This document shows positions 1-13,603 of a stretch of DNA of 64,000 nt, piece by piece; the stretch's first letter is position 1; every line of letters starts with the position of its first letter. This stretch comes from Telmatactis stephensoni. Its lineage: Eukaryota; Cnidaria; Anthozoa; Actiniaria; Isophelliidae. The notes beneath the pieces were generated by a model. The model ran no database searches, had not been told where the DNA came from, and was given only the letters and a program-made list of their open reading frames with translations. The stretch spans positions 25,001 to 89,000 of the forward strand of contig JALIZF010001756.1 in the NCBI GenBank assembly GCA_029948255.1, given 5' to 3'. Both the position numbers and the translations under genes were made by a program.

Positions 1-117
1 GCACAGGCTGTAAGGATTTCAAAATAAAATTGTGTGAACGCTACCAATTCCGTTGCCTCGTACCATAAAGCATCCGTCATACACTGTCTACATTTTGTGT
101 CGGAAGACGACAATGAC

Positions 118-156
<39 letters not shown>

Positions 157-292
157 CAACAGCAATAACATCAACAGCAGCAGCAACAACAACAACAACA
201 ACAGCAATAATAACAGCAACAACAACAATAACGGACGACAGCGGCAGCAGCATCAACAACAACGGCAGCAGCAGCAACAAAAACAACAAAAA

Positions 293-329
<37 letters not shown>

Positions 330-709
330 GACAACAGCAACAACAACACAAGCGTTTTATGACCAAAATCTTTTAATATCACGACCGGCTACGCCCGCAC
401 GCGGCGTTCACGTGAGAATTTCAAATGTATTTATAGAAATCAGTACACTGATCAGGGTGCGGCGCGGCCCGTTTCATACTCATAGGAAAACGTTCCCAAA
501 GTCACATGACTGACCACGTAACAATAGATTCAAGTCCAGGCTAGGGTTTCAAATCCATACATTTACTGTATTTATCTACTTCAGCCTCGCTTTGAATCTA
601 TTGTTCTGTGATCATTCAAGCGAATTCGGGAATGGTCTATTACGACCAGTTATTTTTATCAGGTAGTCTCACTAACGGGGTTCCATTGTACGGGGGACAT
701 ACTACTTAC
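1..709. other. WDR3 intron or 3' side with no coding sequence seen
   Basis: Apart from the CAG/CAA microsatellite and a degenerate copy of the TTCGTATGA-type inverted repeat (about 405-490), I see nothing here. The missing WDR3 C-terminal exons are not in this stretch. Confidence 0.6.
119..352 (+). repeat. CAG/CAA microsatellite
   Basis: About 230 nt of mixed CAG, CAA and AAC triplets. It is open in several frames and encodes Gln-, Ser/Asn- or Leu-rich shadows, none with a supporting gene context. Confidence 0.9.
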
Positions 710-2507
710 CGATATGCCACCATAAGCCTTGAGGATAGGATTAATGGGTGGGGCCACTGCCTGAAAGAAAAATAAAATCTATGTTAGTCCTAGCCTCCTC
801 CGCAGGTAACTCCTTTCATCTCTTGGGCTTCCTGTTGCAAAGAAGAGAGACTGGGAGCGAACCAAAGGAGGAGTAGATTTTTTCTTTCCCCCTGACCCCC
901 TTCACCCTCATCTCTCCTCGTTTACCACAGGAAATCCAATAGAAAGGAGTAGCCTGCGGAGGAGGCTATGTTAGTCCGGCCTCTGACAAGGTTTTGGATT
1001 GAGTTCTACTTCTGCAACCTCTTCTGCAACGTTGCGCACAACATTACAGGGGTGGACGATATGTTGTAACTGTGCTGCGCGATGTTGTAGAAAACGTTAC
1101 ACGTACGTTGTCTGGGCGTTACGAGGTCCGTTATAAAGGATACAAGAATTCTACTCCACCTTTAGAGTTGTTTATTCTCGAGTAAAGATATTCTATCGGT
1201 ACCTTTTCATTCGCCTTCAAAGCTGCTTGATGCTCCAACATCTTTGCTGATTCTTCTCTGTACAATTCAATGGCCTCCATTAACTGTTCGGCCTGTGGAA
1301 CAACAGAAGTTATGAAGTTAGAACAGAAGTTAGTCAGGGCTTGGTTGCTCGAAAGATGATTAGCGTTAACTCGGGATTAGATTTTAAGAAAATCATTCAG
1401 ATTAAACCAGGATTAGTGTTAATCGCCCTTCAAACAACCATGCCCAGTGCCGAGACTGCGCACCAAACCATCACTGACATAGACTCTTAGATGGGAGTTG
1501 AAGGCTCTTACTTGGTGTTGCAAGGCACCAAACCTTCAATCTCTTTGTATATACATCTTTTGCAATTTTAAGCACCAAACATACTCTTGTACTGTATAGA
1601 CACATATCCTTCAGCCCTAAGGCACCACACATATATCTTATACTCACTAAGCTTATGAGAACACTAGGCCAGCTACCTGAAACTCTGACTTTTGCTATCC
1701 TGCGTAGCTAGCGCTACCAGGGGAGGGGGATGTGGACACGCTATTTTCTCTTTCTTTCCCCTCCCCTCCCCCCTTAGTGTCAGCTACACAGGCTATATTT
1801 TGCTTTGAATCATAGCTAGTGAGAAAGATTAGTTTCCTTTTATCTAATATGCCCCAGCAAAAGAACCTCCACTCTTCTATTCATGACACTATTGGTGAAT
1901 CAACATAGCAGATAAATATTTGTGTAACTTGCGAATCTACAGACGGTAAATCTACTCTAAAGTGGATCTATTGTACGGTTATTCTCTGCATGCATAACCT
2001 TTAGCCTCCTCCCCAGGCGTCTCTGTAATCTAAGAATTTGAGATTTTATATATCTTGGGTTTCCTGTGTTGCTGATAGAGAAGGAGTAGGCACTAGTTAG
2101 GTAAGAGAAAGGAAGGGGAGACGGTATCTCGCTTTTCTGCTCTTCCCCCTCCTCTTTCTCAGTCCCCCTCTTCTCGAACAAGAATCTCACAGGAATCCCA
2201 AAGAGAGAAAATAGAGATGCTTGCAGAGGAGGCTACATAAACTTAACCTTATAATATATAAAGGACATGACTCACCGATTTAACGCTCTCCATGGTCTTT
2301 TTTCCCGCCTTTTTGGCTTCTGATTCGGATTCGCCTGGAATCTGAAAGACGAGAGTTGAAGGGAAATTGTTATTCCCATCATGGTTTCTGCTATTCTTAG
2401 TCCTTCTTGTGCCCCCAAAGTTACTAACATACAGGTTACTCACTGTCAATACTTACCACTTTCTCTGGTTCTTCTGCAAGAGTTTGTTCGTATGCAGCTT
2501 CCCTCTC
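710..2507 (-). CDS. WDR3: WDR3 coding exons 25-28 (start of the Utp12 region), partial
   Basis: Exons in transcript order: 2457-2507 ([17 protein letters not shown]), 2276-2341 ([20 protein letters not shown]), 1203-1292 ([20 protein letters not shown]), 710-760 ([17 protein letters not shown]). These match the human stretch from EREAEYEESVAKE to PILMAYGSIS. The donor at 709-705 reads GTAAG, so at least one further exon lies to the left of the window. The preceding exon, expected to encode the SSHDKSLRxWE strand of the last blade, is not seen. Confidence 0.9.
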
Positions 2508-5500
2508 CTGATCAAAACAAATTACCAAATAATGAATAAATGAACGAATGAACGAACGTACGAACGAACGAGTGAACGAACGAGCGACGAACGAACGAAC
2601 GGATGATAGATGAATGAATAAAATTATGCCTTTAGATGACGTCATTTGAAGTAAAGAGAAGCAAGGTCACTTTAGTCTTGTTTGGATAAAGTGTCTCTTA
2701 TTAAGACCCAAATACACGATGCAACTTTTCTTGCAACATAGTTACCGCGTGTGTTCACCCGTGCAACACATGTCGTAGGAGTAGAACTCGATTCTTCTTC
2801 TACAACTGTCGCGCGCAACAGATGCTGGTTGGATACACAATGCAATTCTGTGTTCCGCGGCAATGTTGCAGAAAAAATTGCATCGTGTGGACCGTAAGGC
2901 CCGGTAATACGAGCAACAAAATCGTGCAACTTGTCTGCTCGAAGTAGAAGCACTGTCTACTTTTTGCAACAAAGAACATTTGTTGCGCGCGGGGTGGTAA
3001 TACGAGCAACATTTGCTCTGCAACTTGCAACACAACAATGTTGCACGACAAGTTGCACGATTTTTGTTGCTAGTATTACCGGGCCTTTACAGGAGTAGTG
3101 TAGCTACAACTACTTCTGCGCGCGACGTTGCAAGAAAATTTGAGTCGTGTGTTAGGCCCCGATCAAACAAGATCAACGCAAGTTTTGACTTGCAACTTCC
3201 TCGTCTCGTTTGAACACCGCTCTACGCAAGTCAGCGCAAGCTTTTCAAAAATTCTCAACAAAAATAAGGTAACTGAAGGACAAGGAGAAAATCCGGTTTG
3301 TTGTTGCTTGAATTATTTGAAGGAGAGGCAATGCGCAGAAATTCGGACTAAAAAAGAAGAAAAACTTGCGAAAGCTTAGCGCGTTGACTGTTCAAACGAT
3401 TCAAGACTTGCATCAACTTGCGATCAAATTTGATCTCGCTCAAAATGCTCGCAAGTTCTCGCAAGTTGATGCAAGCAGCCGTAAGTCGATGCAAGTTAGC
3501 GATCAAACGAGCCGCAACTTCAAAACGTGCGGCGACTTGCGTCTCCTTGCGTTCTCGTTTGGTCGGTTACTTTATGATCATAATACCTGCTCGCGTTCTT
3601 CTTCAATGATCAAAGGTTCATCAGTGCGCTGCCACAGACGCAGCGATCGGTCATGTGACCCAGTGACCTGTCAAACAAAGGAATCACGTGATCAACATCA
3701 ATTGTTATGGATGATGTAGCTCAATGACGTATTTGGGCTTACCACAAATTCTCCATTGGGACTGATAGCTAGGCACCAGACTTCTCCTTGATGTCCCTGA
3801 AAGAATATTAAGAGAACAAAGCTTTGTAATACATCCATTTCAATACCTTTGACGTTGGCTAATCTTAAATTAGCCATCTAAGACCTAATGTAGTTTTATG
3901 AACTTGTGATTCTGACTGAAATACGAAAAGAAACAATTCTTGACCCAAAGCTAATAGCTTACATTATAGTAAATTACGTCATTTAGCTTTGTATACATCA
4001 AAATTCGCAGTTATTTACTTGGTGTGAGATGACAGATCTATTAATTCATTCATTCGTTCATTCATTCATTTATCTATTTACAAAACTTACACCTAAAAAT
4101 ACATAATAATTGAATAAAAATAATAATAATAAATGGAAATAAACTATGATGGCGAGGGACATGCAACAGAGCTAGGCTCCAATTAAAGCGTGCCCTATGA
4201 ATGAAAATAATCTACACTAATGAAAATGGTATTCACAAACCTATAGATAGAAAATGTACAGTCCACTAACAAGGAACACAGATCTCTGACCGTCAACGTA
4301 CTCAACCGTACTCTTATACATCTCTTCTCTCTAAAGTAGCTTTCGGCGTACTTTCCGTTACTCTTGACTACTGTTAACCATTTACCAGAACGGTACCCTT
4401 TAGCGAATTTTGTGTGTTAATTTTCGCATTTTCAGTCTTTTTATTTTATACTGCATTCAGTCATTCGTTTGCGGTGGCGGATTAAGGGGAGGGGTGCAGG
4501 GGGTGCGCACCCCCTCCTGAAACGACTTTAAGTCCTCTTTTCTCAACATTTTTCCAAAAATATCCTCTCGGCAATTTCCAATTTATCGATGTTGCACCCC
4601 CTCCTAAAGACAGTGCACCCCCTCCTGACGATAATCCTGGATCCGCCCCTGGTTTGTTTGTTTGTCTATTTATTCAATCATTTATGGAATGATTCGTGTG
4701 TTTGATTGTTTGCCTATTTTTAAAAATGTATTAAAATTGGCAAGGGAGAAAGAAACGAAAAACAAAAACAAAAAGAAGAGGAAAAGAACATAAAAGAAAA
4801 CAAAAGAAAAAGAAAAAGAAAAAGAAAAAGAATAATAATAAAAAAAAAAGAAAGAAAAAAAAGAAAGAAAAAAAAGAAAGAAAAAAGTCTACGGTCTATG
4901 GCGGGCTCGAACCCAGCTCACCGCCTGCTCGATAGTTCAAGGCTTTTCAAACTCAGCCACCGGAACGCTTAATTTGCACAACAATAGACAGCCCATTCAC
5001 AGGTTACACTAGGTTATTTTGTCTTCCAAATCCCTTAGTAGACCAGTTAGTCTAGTGGTAAGGTGCAGTCACTTACGGCCTAGGATCCGACTGTTTCCTC
5101 CCTCTTTGACTGCGAAGCTTGCTGCGTTCTACCGGATAGCGCGGAAGGGGCCGAAATCTCCATCCTATACGTAACATGCGATGATTCAGCGATTTGTCTG
5201 GATGCATGGTCCGATTTTTAAAGTTTTGCATAAAATTAGCATACTAATTTGCTTTCGGTAGCTGATCCGATTCTTGATGGGCCCAAAAACATTTCTTTTT
5301 TTTTTCTTTTTAAATTTTTATTTTAAGATTATATTCCTGTTTTCTAATTTTCAAAGACTTAAAACGGAGTGAAAAACTAGTATTTGACTTTAAAAAAATA
5401 TTAACGTGAAAAACTATTTTTCGAACTCAATAACCTCTTTACCTGGCTTTGTGCTTTCAATTGTTAGATTAATGTTAAATACTATTCATAGTACTTCTAA

Positions 5501-8500
5501 TTTCAACATTTCACAGAATGGCTCTCTTATTTACCAACATTTTACGTCACAGTACACATGGCCAAAATATTAAGGACTCACGAGGCGTAGCCGAGGTATG
5601 GACTCTTATTTACCAACATTTTACGTCAGGACTCACGAGGCGTAGCCGAGGTATTGACTCTTATTTACCACAGTTCTCGACCAATCAGAAAGCGAAAAAC
5701 TGATTGATTGTGGTACAATATATCACATTCCTTCATTGCGTGACGACCGCGCGTTCAGGACGCCATTTCACTTGTTTTTCGCGCCCTTTTCTTGAAGTTG
5801 GCGACTTGCATATGCGCAGTTATTTTGCCGCCATGTCACTGTACAACAAGTGCTGTATTCCTACCTGAAGCATCATAATCTGTTCAAACTTGTCAGCGTC
5901 CCAGTACTTCAACGTCTTGTCTTTACTAACTGACATGAAGTAATGCGTTTTGGAGATGAACTGCAAAACAAACGATTTGTCAATATTTGGACCATTACGT
6001 TCCTCTCTGTGCATGTTGCGCGGACTGTATTTACAGCAGTTTTCGTATGACGGTCGCGGCACGACCACGGCTTCGGTACAGTTTCCGCAGGACCTTCGCA
6101 TGTTTCTATAAACTGGATTTCGTATGACTGTGAAAATGGCACCGCACGATCACGGCACGGTGCCGGCAGGAATATTAAGTGCTTTTATAGACAACACGGC
6201 ACTGACACGGTCACGGCATGGTGCCGTCTGTTTCACACTCATACGAAAACTCTAGAGTGAATTTTGCATAATTGAAAAGCTATGAAACATAGTGCACAAG
6301 AACTGCAACTGATATAGCACAACAACCGCGCTGCTCGTCCAGAATTTACTTTACTAGCTATACAAGATATGTGAAGCAATCATCTCCCCTAAGCACATGC
6401 TGATAAGTATAGGCAGCTCTAGCGCAGTTTCGTATGACTGTGAAAACGGAAAGGCATGTTACGGCAGGAACGTCCAGTGTTTTTATACACATCACGACAC
6501 TGACACGGCGCGGTCCGTTTCACACTCAAACGAAAACTGCTCTAGCTTGCTAAAGACGTATAATAAAATGTCTTTCTTACCTGGATTCCCATAATACTAG
6601 AAATCAAACAAAAAGGTATAGTTTAGTGAAAGTTATGAACACTTGGTATATTACGTGCGCTCTGATTGGTGCGCGAATACAGTGCACGCTCGCACTCGCT
6701 AAGATGATGTCATCGAATCTTACGCGCGCTCTAATTGGTAGAAATGTTTCGATGAATATTATATTAAACAAATAGATTCCATTTTTCCGTCGTTGGTCTG
6801 TACTCTAATAGATGCACAGAAGACGTGAGGACAATAGTCACGCAACTCGATTGCGTCTCGTGACGTACTTTGTTTTCGCCACATTTTGACGTCATCTGTG
6901 CATCTATTAGAGTACAGACGCACGGAAATTGCAATCTTTTTGTTAAGTATTGAAAAAAAGTGGAAAATAGAATCTCTTGAATACGGACACTTTGAAATAT
7001 CGGCAGTGTCCTTCACTTAGTCTCATGGACCAGTCAATAAACTCTCCTTCCCCTCCCTCAACTACATACATTTGACACCTACCTATCGTCATGACCAAAT
7101 ATGGACTTATGACAATCACCAAAGTCCAACCCCCATATTTTAATGTTTTTATCTGCTGATCCTGTGACAATTAAAGTACTGTCCTACAACAACAACAAAG
7201 TGTGAATCTCAGTACCCTTTGATCGATTTTACGCTGATCTAAGTTAGTAATCTGTCAGTCCGCCGGTCGGTCTGCCAGTCAGTCAGTCAGTTGGTCGGTC
7301 TGTAGGTCGGTCAGTCAGTCAGTCAGTCAGTTGGTCGGTCTGTAGGTCGGTCGGTCAGTCAGTCAGTCAGTCAGTCAGTTGGTCGGTCTGTAGGTCGGTC
7401 GATCTGTCAGTCAGTCAGTCTGTCAGTCTTTCAGTCAGTCAGGCAGTCATTCCGTCAATCAGTTGGTTGGTCGGTCGGTCGGTCGGTCAGTCAAACTTAA
7501 CTCACCTCATCCCTAGTCCTGATACTCAGACTATCATACTTACGGATGAAATGTCTAGCGCCATGACAGGCAGTTTATGTCCATATAGAGACAAGAAAAA
7601 CTGAAACAAATCATAATCATTATCAATATCGTAAGCATCATTTATTGTCAGTAAAACGTCGACTTACTTTAAGAGTGTCTGCAAAGAATACTTTAACAGT
7701 ACAGTCCAGCAGACTAATGGCTAACAACTTCTGGTTAGGACTACAAAGTAATTAGTTCAATTAGTAATAAGTATGCAGAACTCATGGAGTACTTTTCACT
7801 CGTGAAAACCCATAACACAGAATAGCGTGGAGCATCTTGTGTGATACATAGTAACATCGTTATAGGAGACCACGATCATTGTTTGTTTGTTTGTTTGACT
7901 GTATTTTGTTTACATGAATTTTATTCCGTCTGTTTGCTTGTTTGCTTGCTTGCTTACTTGTTTACCTGTTTCTCTGTTAGCTGCTTGTTTGCTTGTTGTT
8001 CGTTTGTTTCTTTGTTTTTCTGTCTGTTTGTTTGTTTGCTTGTTTGTTTGTGCTTGCTGGTTTGTTTATTTGCTTACTTATTGGTTTGTCTGTTTCTATC
8101 CTGTTTGTTCGTTTGTTTGCTTGTTTGTTTGTTTATCCTGAGAAACAGCCATAAACTTAATAGCGTAAGTTGACGAGCCCATAACTTATCAAATCTTTCA
8201 AGAAACTTGCCCCAAGAATGTTTATACAGGTTACAAAAGTCAAGTTAAAACTTACCTGTATTTCACACAAAGGACTTCTTCCTTTAGTTTAAGAGTTTGT
8301 ACATGTGCAATACCAAGACGTTTGCTGAAAAGAACAATAGGTCTTTTAGCAAACTGCACATTAATCGTCCATACACATAACAATTATAACTATTACCAAG
8401 AGACCATAATACTAAGAGAGCGAAACTCAGTATTGATGTCTGTGCGATGTTCGTGGCGGCTAAGACTATTTTTAGTAACTTCGCCATCGCGCGCGCAAGG

Positions 8501-11500
8501 CTCTCAAACAATAGAATTTGATTTTGACGTGCGTGCGGACGGGACCGTTTGCTTGTTCGGTTTTTGATGATATTGTTTAAGAGCCGTGCGCGCTGAATGG
8601 CGAAATTGCTAAAAATAGCCTTAGTCGCCACGAACATCGCACAGACATCAATACTGAGTTTCGCTCTTTTAGTATTATGGTCTCTTGCTATTACAGTTTC
8701 CTATTGAAGAGTTGAATCGGACAGTTGCAGGGTCAATCAGATTAATCATTTTGAGAGCGCGCTCTCAGATAATCGCTAAGCCATTGAACGCGCGCTCCAG
8801 AAACTTTCATTTTAGTTGTAGTCAGCATTGCCGGATTAACATGAATATTTTTTCTCGGAAATTGTAAGAGTTATGATTAATTGGTAATAGGGCTTCGTGT
8901 CGTCCAATACTGTCTGTAATCATACTAGGAATAAACAAATTCCATTATGCGGTCGACCAATTTCTTTATCCCTCATACGATTATAAATTGGACTCCACTC
9001 AGTCCTATTACCATTATTGATAATGACGGTGGGGACACAGTGATAACAGTACAACAAGATAACAGTGGCTGAAGATATTGATGAAAAACATGTTAACAGC
9101 AATACCCTCAATAAACAGACCAATTTTTACAGTACGTACTTAGTTTTCAGTTCCAGAGGTTGTCAGAGGTAAAGGCTACGTCCACACGATTTGGGATAAA
9201 TTTAAAAACACGGTTTTTTTTATACGGTTAGGCCTTCCGTCCACACTAAAACGACGTTTTTCTTTTGTCTAAGACTACATCCACACTAACCCGAATAAAT
9301 ATAAAAACGCTTTTTTTGTTACGGTTAGACCTTCCGTCCACACTAAAACGGCGTTTTTCTTTTGTCTAAGACTATGTCCACACTAACCCGAATAAATTTG
9401 AAAACGTATCTTTTTTGTTACGGTTAGACTTTCCGTCCACACTAAAACGACGTTTTTCTTTTGTCTAACACTACTTCCACACTTACCCGAATAAATCTAA
9501 AAATGCATCTTTTCTGTTACGGTTAGGCCTTCCGTCCACACTAAAACGACGTTTTTCTTTTGTCTTAGACTACGTCCACACTAACCCGAATAAATTTGAA
9601 AACACATCTTTTTTGTTACGGTTAGACCTTCCGTCCACATTAAAACGACGTTTTTCTTTTGTCTAAGACTACGTCCACACTAACCCGAATAAATTTAAAA
9701 ACACATCTTTTTTGTTACGGTTAGACCTTCCGTCCACACTATAACGACGTTTTTCTTTTGTCTAAGACTACATCCACACTAACTCGAGTAAATTTAAAAA
9801 CCTTTTTGGTTACGGTTAAACCTTCCGTCCACACATAAACGGAGTTTCAATGTGGACAGTCAAAACCAGTGTGAAAACGAGGGGGAGGGATTTACCCTTT
9901 CACACTGTGAGGTTGACTAAAACGTAGAAGGGGGGGGGACCAAATAAAACCCCTTAATATGACCCCTTGCATACGTTTTCGCTACGGGTTAAAGAGTAGA
10001 ATACCTGGTCTTAGAATAGCTTTCATCTGTTATAAGTTCAAATTCCCAAAATTTCACAGTACAGTCTCCACTTCCAGATACAAATCCACGCTGTAAAGAA
10101 CATAATAAAAATATCATTAAAACTGTTTGTACACTGCGACTTGGTAATTAAAATCTGGTGTTTGATTAGATGTTGAATAGGGAATCTTACAGTGCGACTA
10201 CTGCAACAACCAAGGCCACCAAAACAAATTTTCAATCAATTTTTCAATGCACATTCTTGACGCTGAACCGAAAACAGAATTGTGGCGAGTTCGTCTAAGA
10301 TACTTCTTGTTCAATCTTGATGTATTTCGTACACATATAGAGTACATTTTGTGCATTTTAAGTGCAACATTGACAATTTGTAGAGACTATTGTTTGTATA
10401 CTTGATCGTGATTGGACAATTTGAACGAAAATTTGTTGGAGGGGGTCGTAAGAGGGTATCATTGGAAACTGCAAAACCGCAAACAAAATTGAGAAAAAAA
10501 CGCAACAAAAATCGTAAAAATCCTCAAAACCGCAAACCGCGTAAAAAAATCTGAAGTCAAAAACCGCAAAACCGCAGGTTAAATTAACAAATAACCGCAA
10601 AACCGCATCAAAAATAACGCAAAACCGCATCACCGCAAACCCTTACGACCCCCTCTTGTTGGGCTGGCCTTGGTTGGTGTCAGTTATACATACATACATA
10701 CACACATACATGATTGAGACTCCCTCAACAGGGCTTTTCAGCTCAATTTACAAATCCTAACTAAATCATATACATCAAACATAAATGGATTAAGAATCCC
10801 AACTGGCAAGGAGGCAAACCAGTTGGCTATATTACAAGCATGGCCGAGAAACTGAATTTGAACTAATCGAAATCGGAACAAATTCAGTCTCAGCTAGTGG
10901 CCAGAGCGGGAATCGAACCTGGGACCGCCAGATTGCGAGACCAACGCTCTGACCACTCGGCCATACTGCCATGCTGTCAGTTGCACTGTGTATAAGAATT
11001 TCACGAAGTTCTACCAAAAAATGAAAAATAAAAGGAAAGAGAAAATTTCAGTCATAAGCATACAAAACTATTATATCACTTACTTTATCAGCCGCCAATG
11101 ACAAACTCCAAACTGGACCTTGATGAGCATCAACACTTTCAAGAAGAAATCCAGCAGCAATGTCAAAGATCTCAAGTTTACCTTCCTAAGATTCAAGGAG
11201 TCAAAATACAATTCAAATGAATAGTTTGGGGAAGAAAATGGGGGAAGAGAAACCACCTGCCTCAATAGGCCCTTTGCAGCTAGAGGTCACGTGACCGTAT
11301 CTCCCCTAAATCAAGCAGCTTTGTTAAATTGAAATCCAGAAATGGAAAGAGTACCTCAAAATTAGTAAAAGTGCAAAGTTTTAGCTCAGTAAAGAAACAA
11401 CATGAAAGATTACAGCAAATATAATGTTAGACAATTTCTTAAGATTTGTTTGGAAAAATGCACTGGAGAGCAAGGCCATGCTCTCCAGTGCATTTTTCCC

Positions 11501-13564
11501 AAACGAATCTTAAGAAAACATCCGATCTTGAACAAGCCGTCATTATGCTTCTATGACATCTCATGACCTGAAAAATTTATACTTTTTACTAATTTCGAGG
11601 TGCTCTTTTCATTTCTAGAATTCATTTTAATGATGCTGCTTGATTTAGGGGCGATGAGGTCACGTGACCTCTAACTGCAAAGGGCCTATACTATGTGTTT
11701 TTCCCCAATCCCCTAAAGTAGCTCAGGTTAGAGAGTACTGAGAATTCGGGATTTCTTGCTTAGAAGTCCATGTGATAACCAACAAAGCCATTCTTTGTCA
11801 TTCATTAAATTCTTCAAAACGAAATATATATAGACCTATTTAAAAAAAGGTTGTGATATGAGAGGTCTCGTGCAAGCTCATGCGACTAGACCGAAAAGGA
11901 GTATGGGTAGTGGCAAAATTTCACTTTCTTTCCGCTTTGGTATTGACCTTAGCATCAGTAAGTTAAGTTCTTCAGCGTATAAGGTCAGAGTAAGCTGGAT
12001 TTTAGTAGTCATGTGGGATTGTTGTGGTTTTATAACTTAAGTAATTTCTTCCCATACTCCCTTTCTGGGGTGTCGAGTAGGTTTAATACCGACAACATTT
12101 ATTGAAATAAGTGTATGTTGTTTACCTTTGTACCAACTATAACATGTTTGTCACCAGGAACAAAGAAAGAGCTGAGGGCGTAGCCCGTATCCATGGTGCG
12201 TATACACTGCTGAGATTCCCTATGAAGACAGTCAACAAACTGTTTGTTAATCTCCTGGGCGTGGTTGTTTGAAAGTGGGATGGTGCGAACCAAGGTTTAA
12301 ATCTAAAGGTAAACATCCTGTGTACAGGTTCTCAAGAGGGTGAGAGGAGGGGAGGTCAAAAGGGAGGGGGAGCACCTGTTCCCTTTCACCCCTCCCATCC
12401 CCCTCCTTTTCCCTCCCTTCACTTCAGGGAGCCTGTTCACAGGCTACATGGGCATTAACCCTCGGTTAATGCTAACCTACTTTCAAACAACTGTGTTACA
12501 GTAGGTAACCTGATACCTAGGACCTACTGCAACAAACTGGGCCTTGATAAAGTTTCAGGATGTTTCTTAGTGTGTGTGTCTGTGTTCTGTTGGATCTCTG
12601 ACTTTTGTGTTAGTTTACAGTGAAGTTTATTGACTGTGCCTTTGTATACATATTCATAAAATTAACAGGCTTGATAGGTACTGCACACCAGGTTTGCAAA
12701 GCAAATTTAGAGATTATAGTGATACATGTACATAATGCAGTATCTCACCTGTTCCATATTTTAATTGTTTCATGTGAACCTGAGAGAATGCACATAGAGT
12801 CTGAGCTTAGGCTCAAAGTCCTGAATAAGAGACAAATTGTATTTTTGTTTGCTTAATAATGTATTATAAAATATTTGAGATATAACGCGTGCGCTGATTG
12901 GCTGGCTACCATGTTTATATGAGGACAAAGACATGGCTCACTCAAAAAACGTTGAAAATATTTAATAAAAGCAATATAAAACGATCGCTTATGTCTCTGT
13001 ACTGTGATATAACCACTCTGGAAGATGTAGAGCACTCGAAAAGCAAGAGCAACACTCGGCTATGCCTTGTGTTCCTAAGCTTGCTTTTCTCTTGCTCTAC
13101 ATCTTCCATCATGTTTATATCACAGTACAGAGACATGCGCGCGTTTTATATTCCTTAAATAGAATATGATGAAAGAGGGTAAGGGCTGCCATCATCACAG
13201 ATAACCATGCATCATCACACTGTGCAACAAAGCTCAGTCATTATACCCTCATCATTCAAAACAATTATATAACCAAGCAAGGAAATGATCTTATGAGCTG
13301 TTGGCACATAGCATTATTCGAATTCCTTGTATTTGACTGGAGAAGCATAAATTATGTTCATAGCTTCATATTGATTCCTTGTATGTGGCAAGTGAAGTTA
13401 CTATTCATGTTTACCTAATATCTGAGCAATGTCCTGGTCTTTTTACAGATTCAGACAGGGTGGACTGAAGCGCTGAACCTTTTATAGGAATACTGTGAAC
13501 TTCAACTGCATTGTTTTGGAGTAGGAGAAGAATCTGAAATCACATCATTGAAGGATATCAGATG

Positions 13565-13603
<39 letters not shown>

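Noticed and set aside
53..376. Open frame rich in Ser, Asn and Gln (107 codons), with a Leu-rich frame on the other strand
   Set aside because: Entirely produced by the CAG/CAA microsatellite; no splice or homology support.
3128..3719. Overlapping 83- and 117-codon plus-strand frames
   Set aside because: They lie within the CGCAAG inverted-repeat element, show no domain and repeat its internal phrase.
7841..8173. Cys/Leu/Phe-rich frame resembling a small membrane protein
   Set aside because: Translation of a TTTG/CTTG tetranucleotide array inside a WDR3 intron.
9175..9845. CRISPR-like array
   Set aside because: Units are about 98 bp of contiguous repeat without unique spacers, in a eukaryotic intron; it is a minisatellite.
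10900..10973. Functional tRNA gene on the minus strand
   Set aside because: The head continues into a SINE body and is duplicated with that body at 51521-51793; it is a tRNA-derived SINE.
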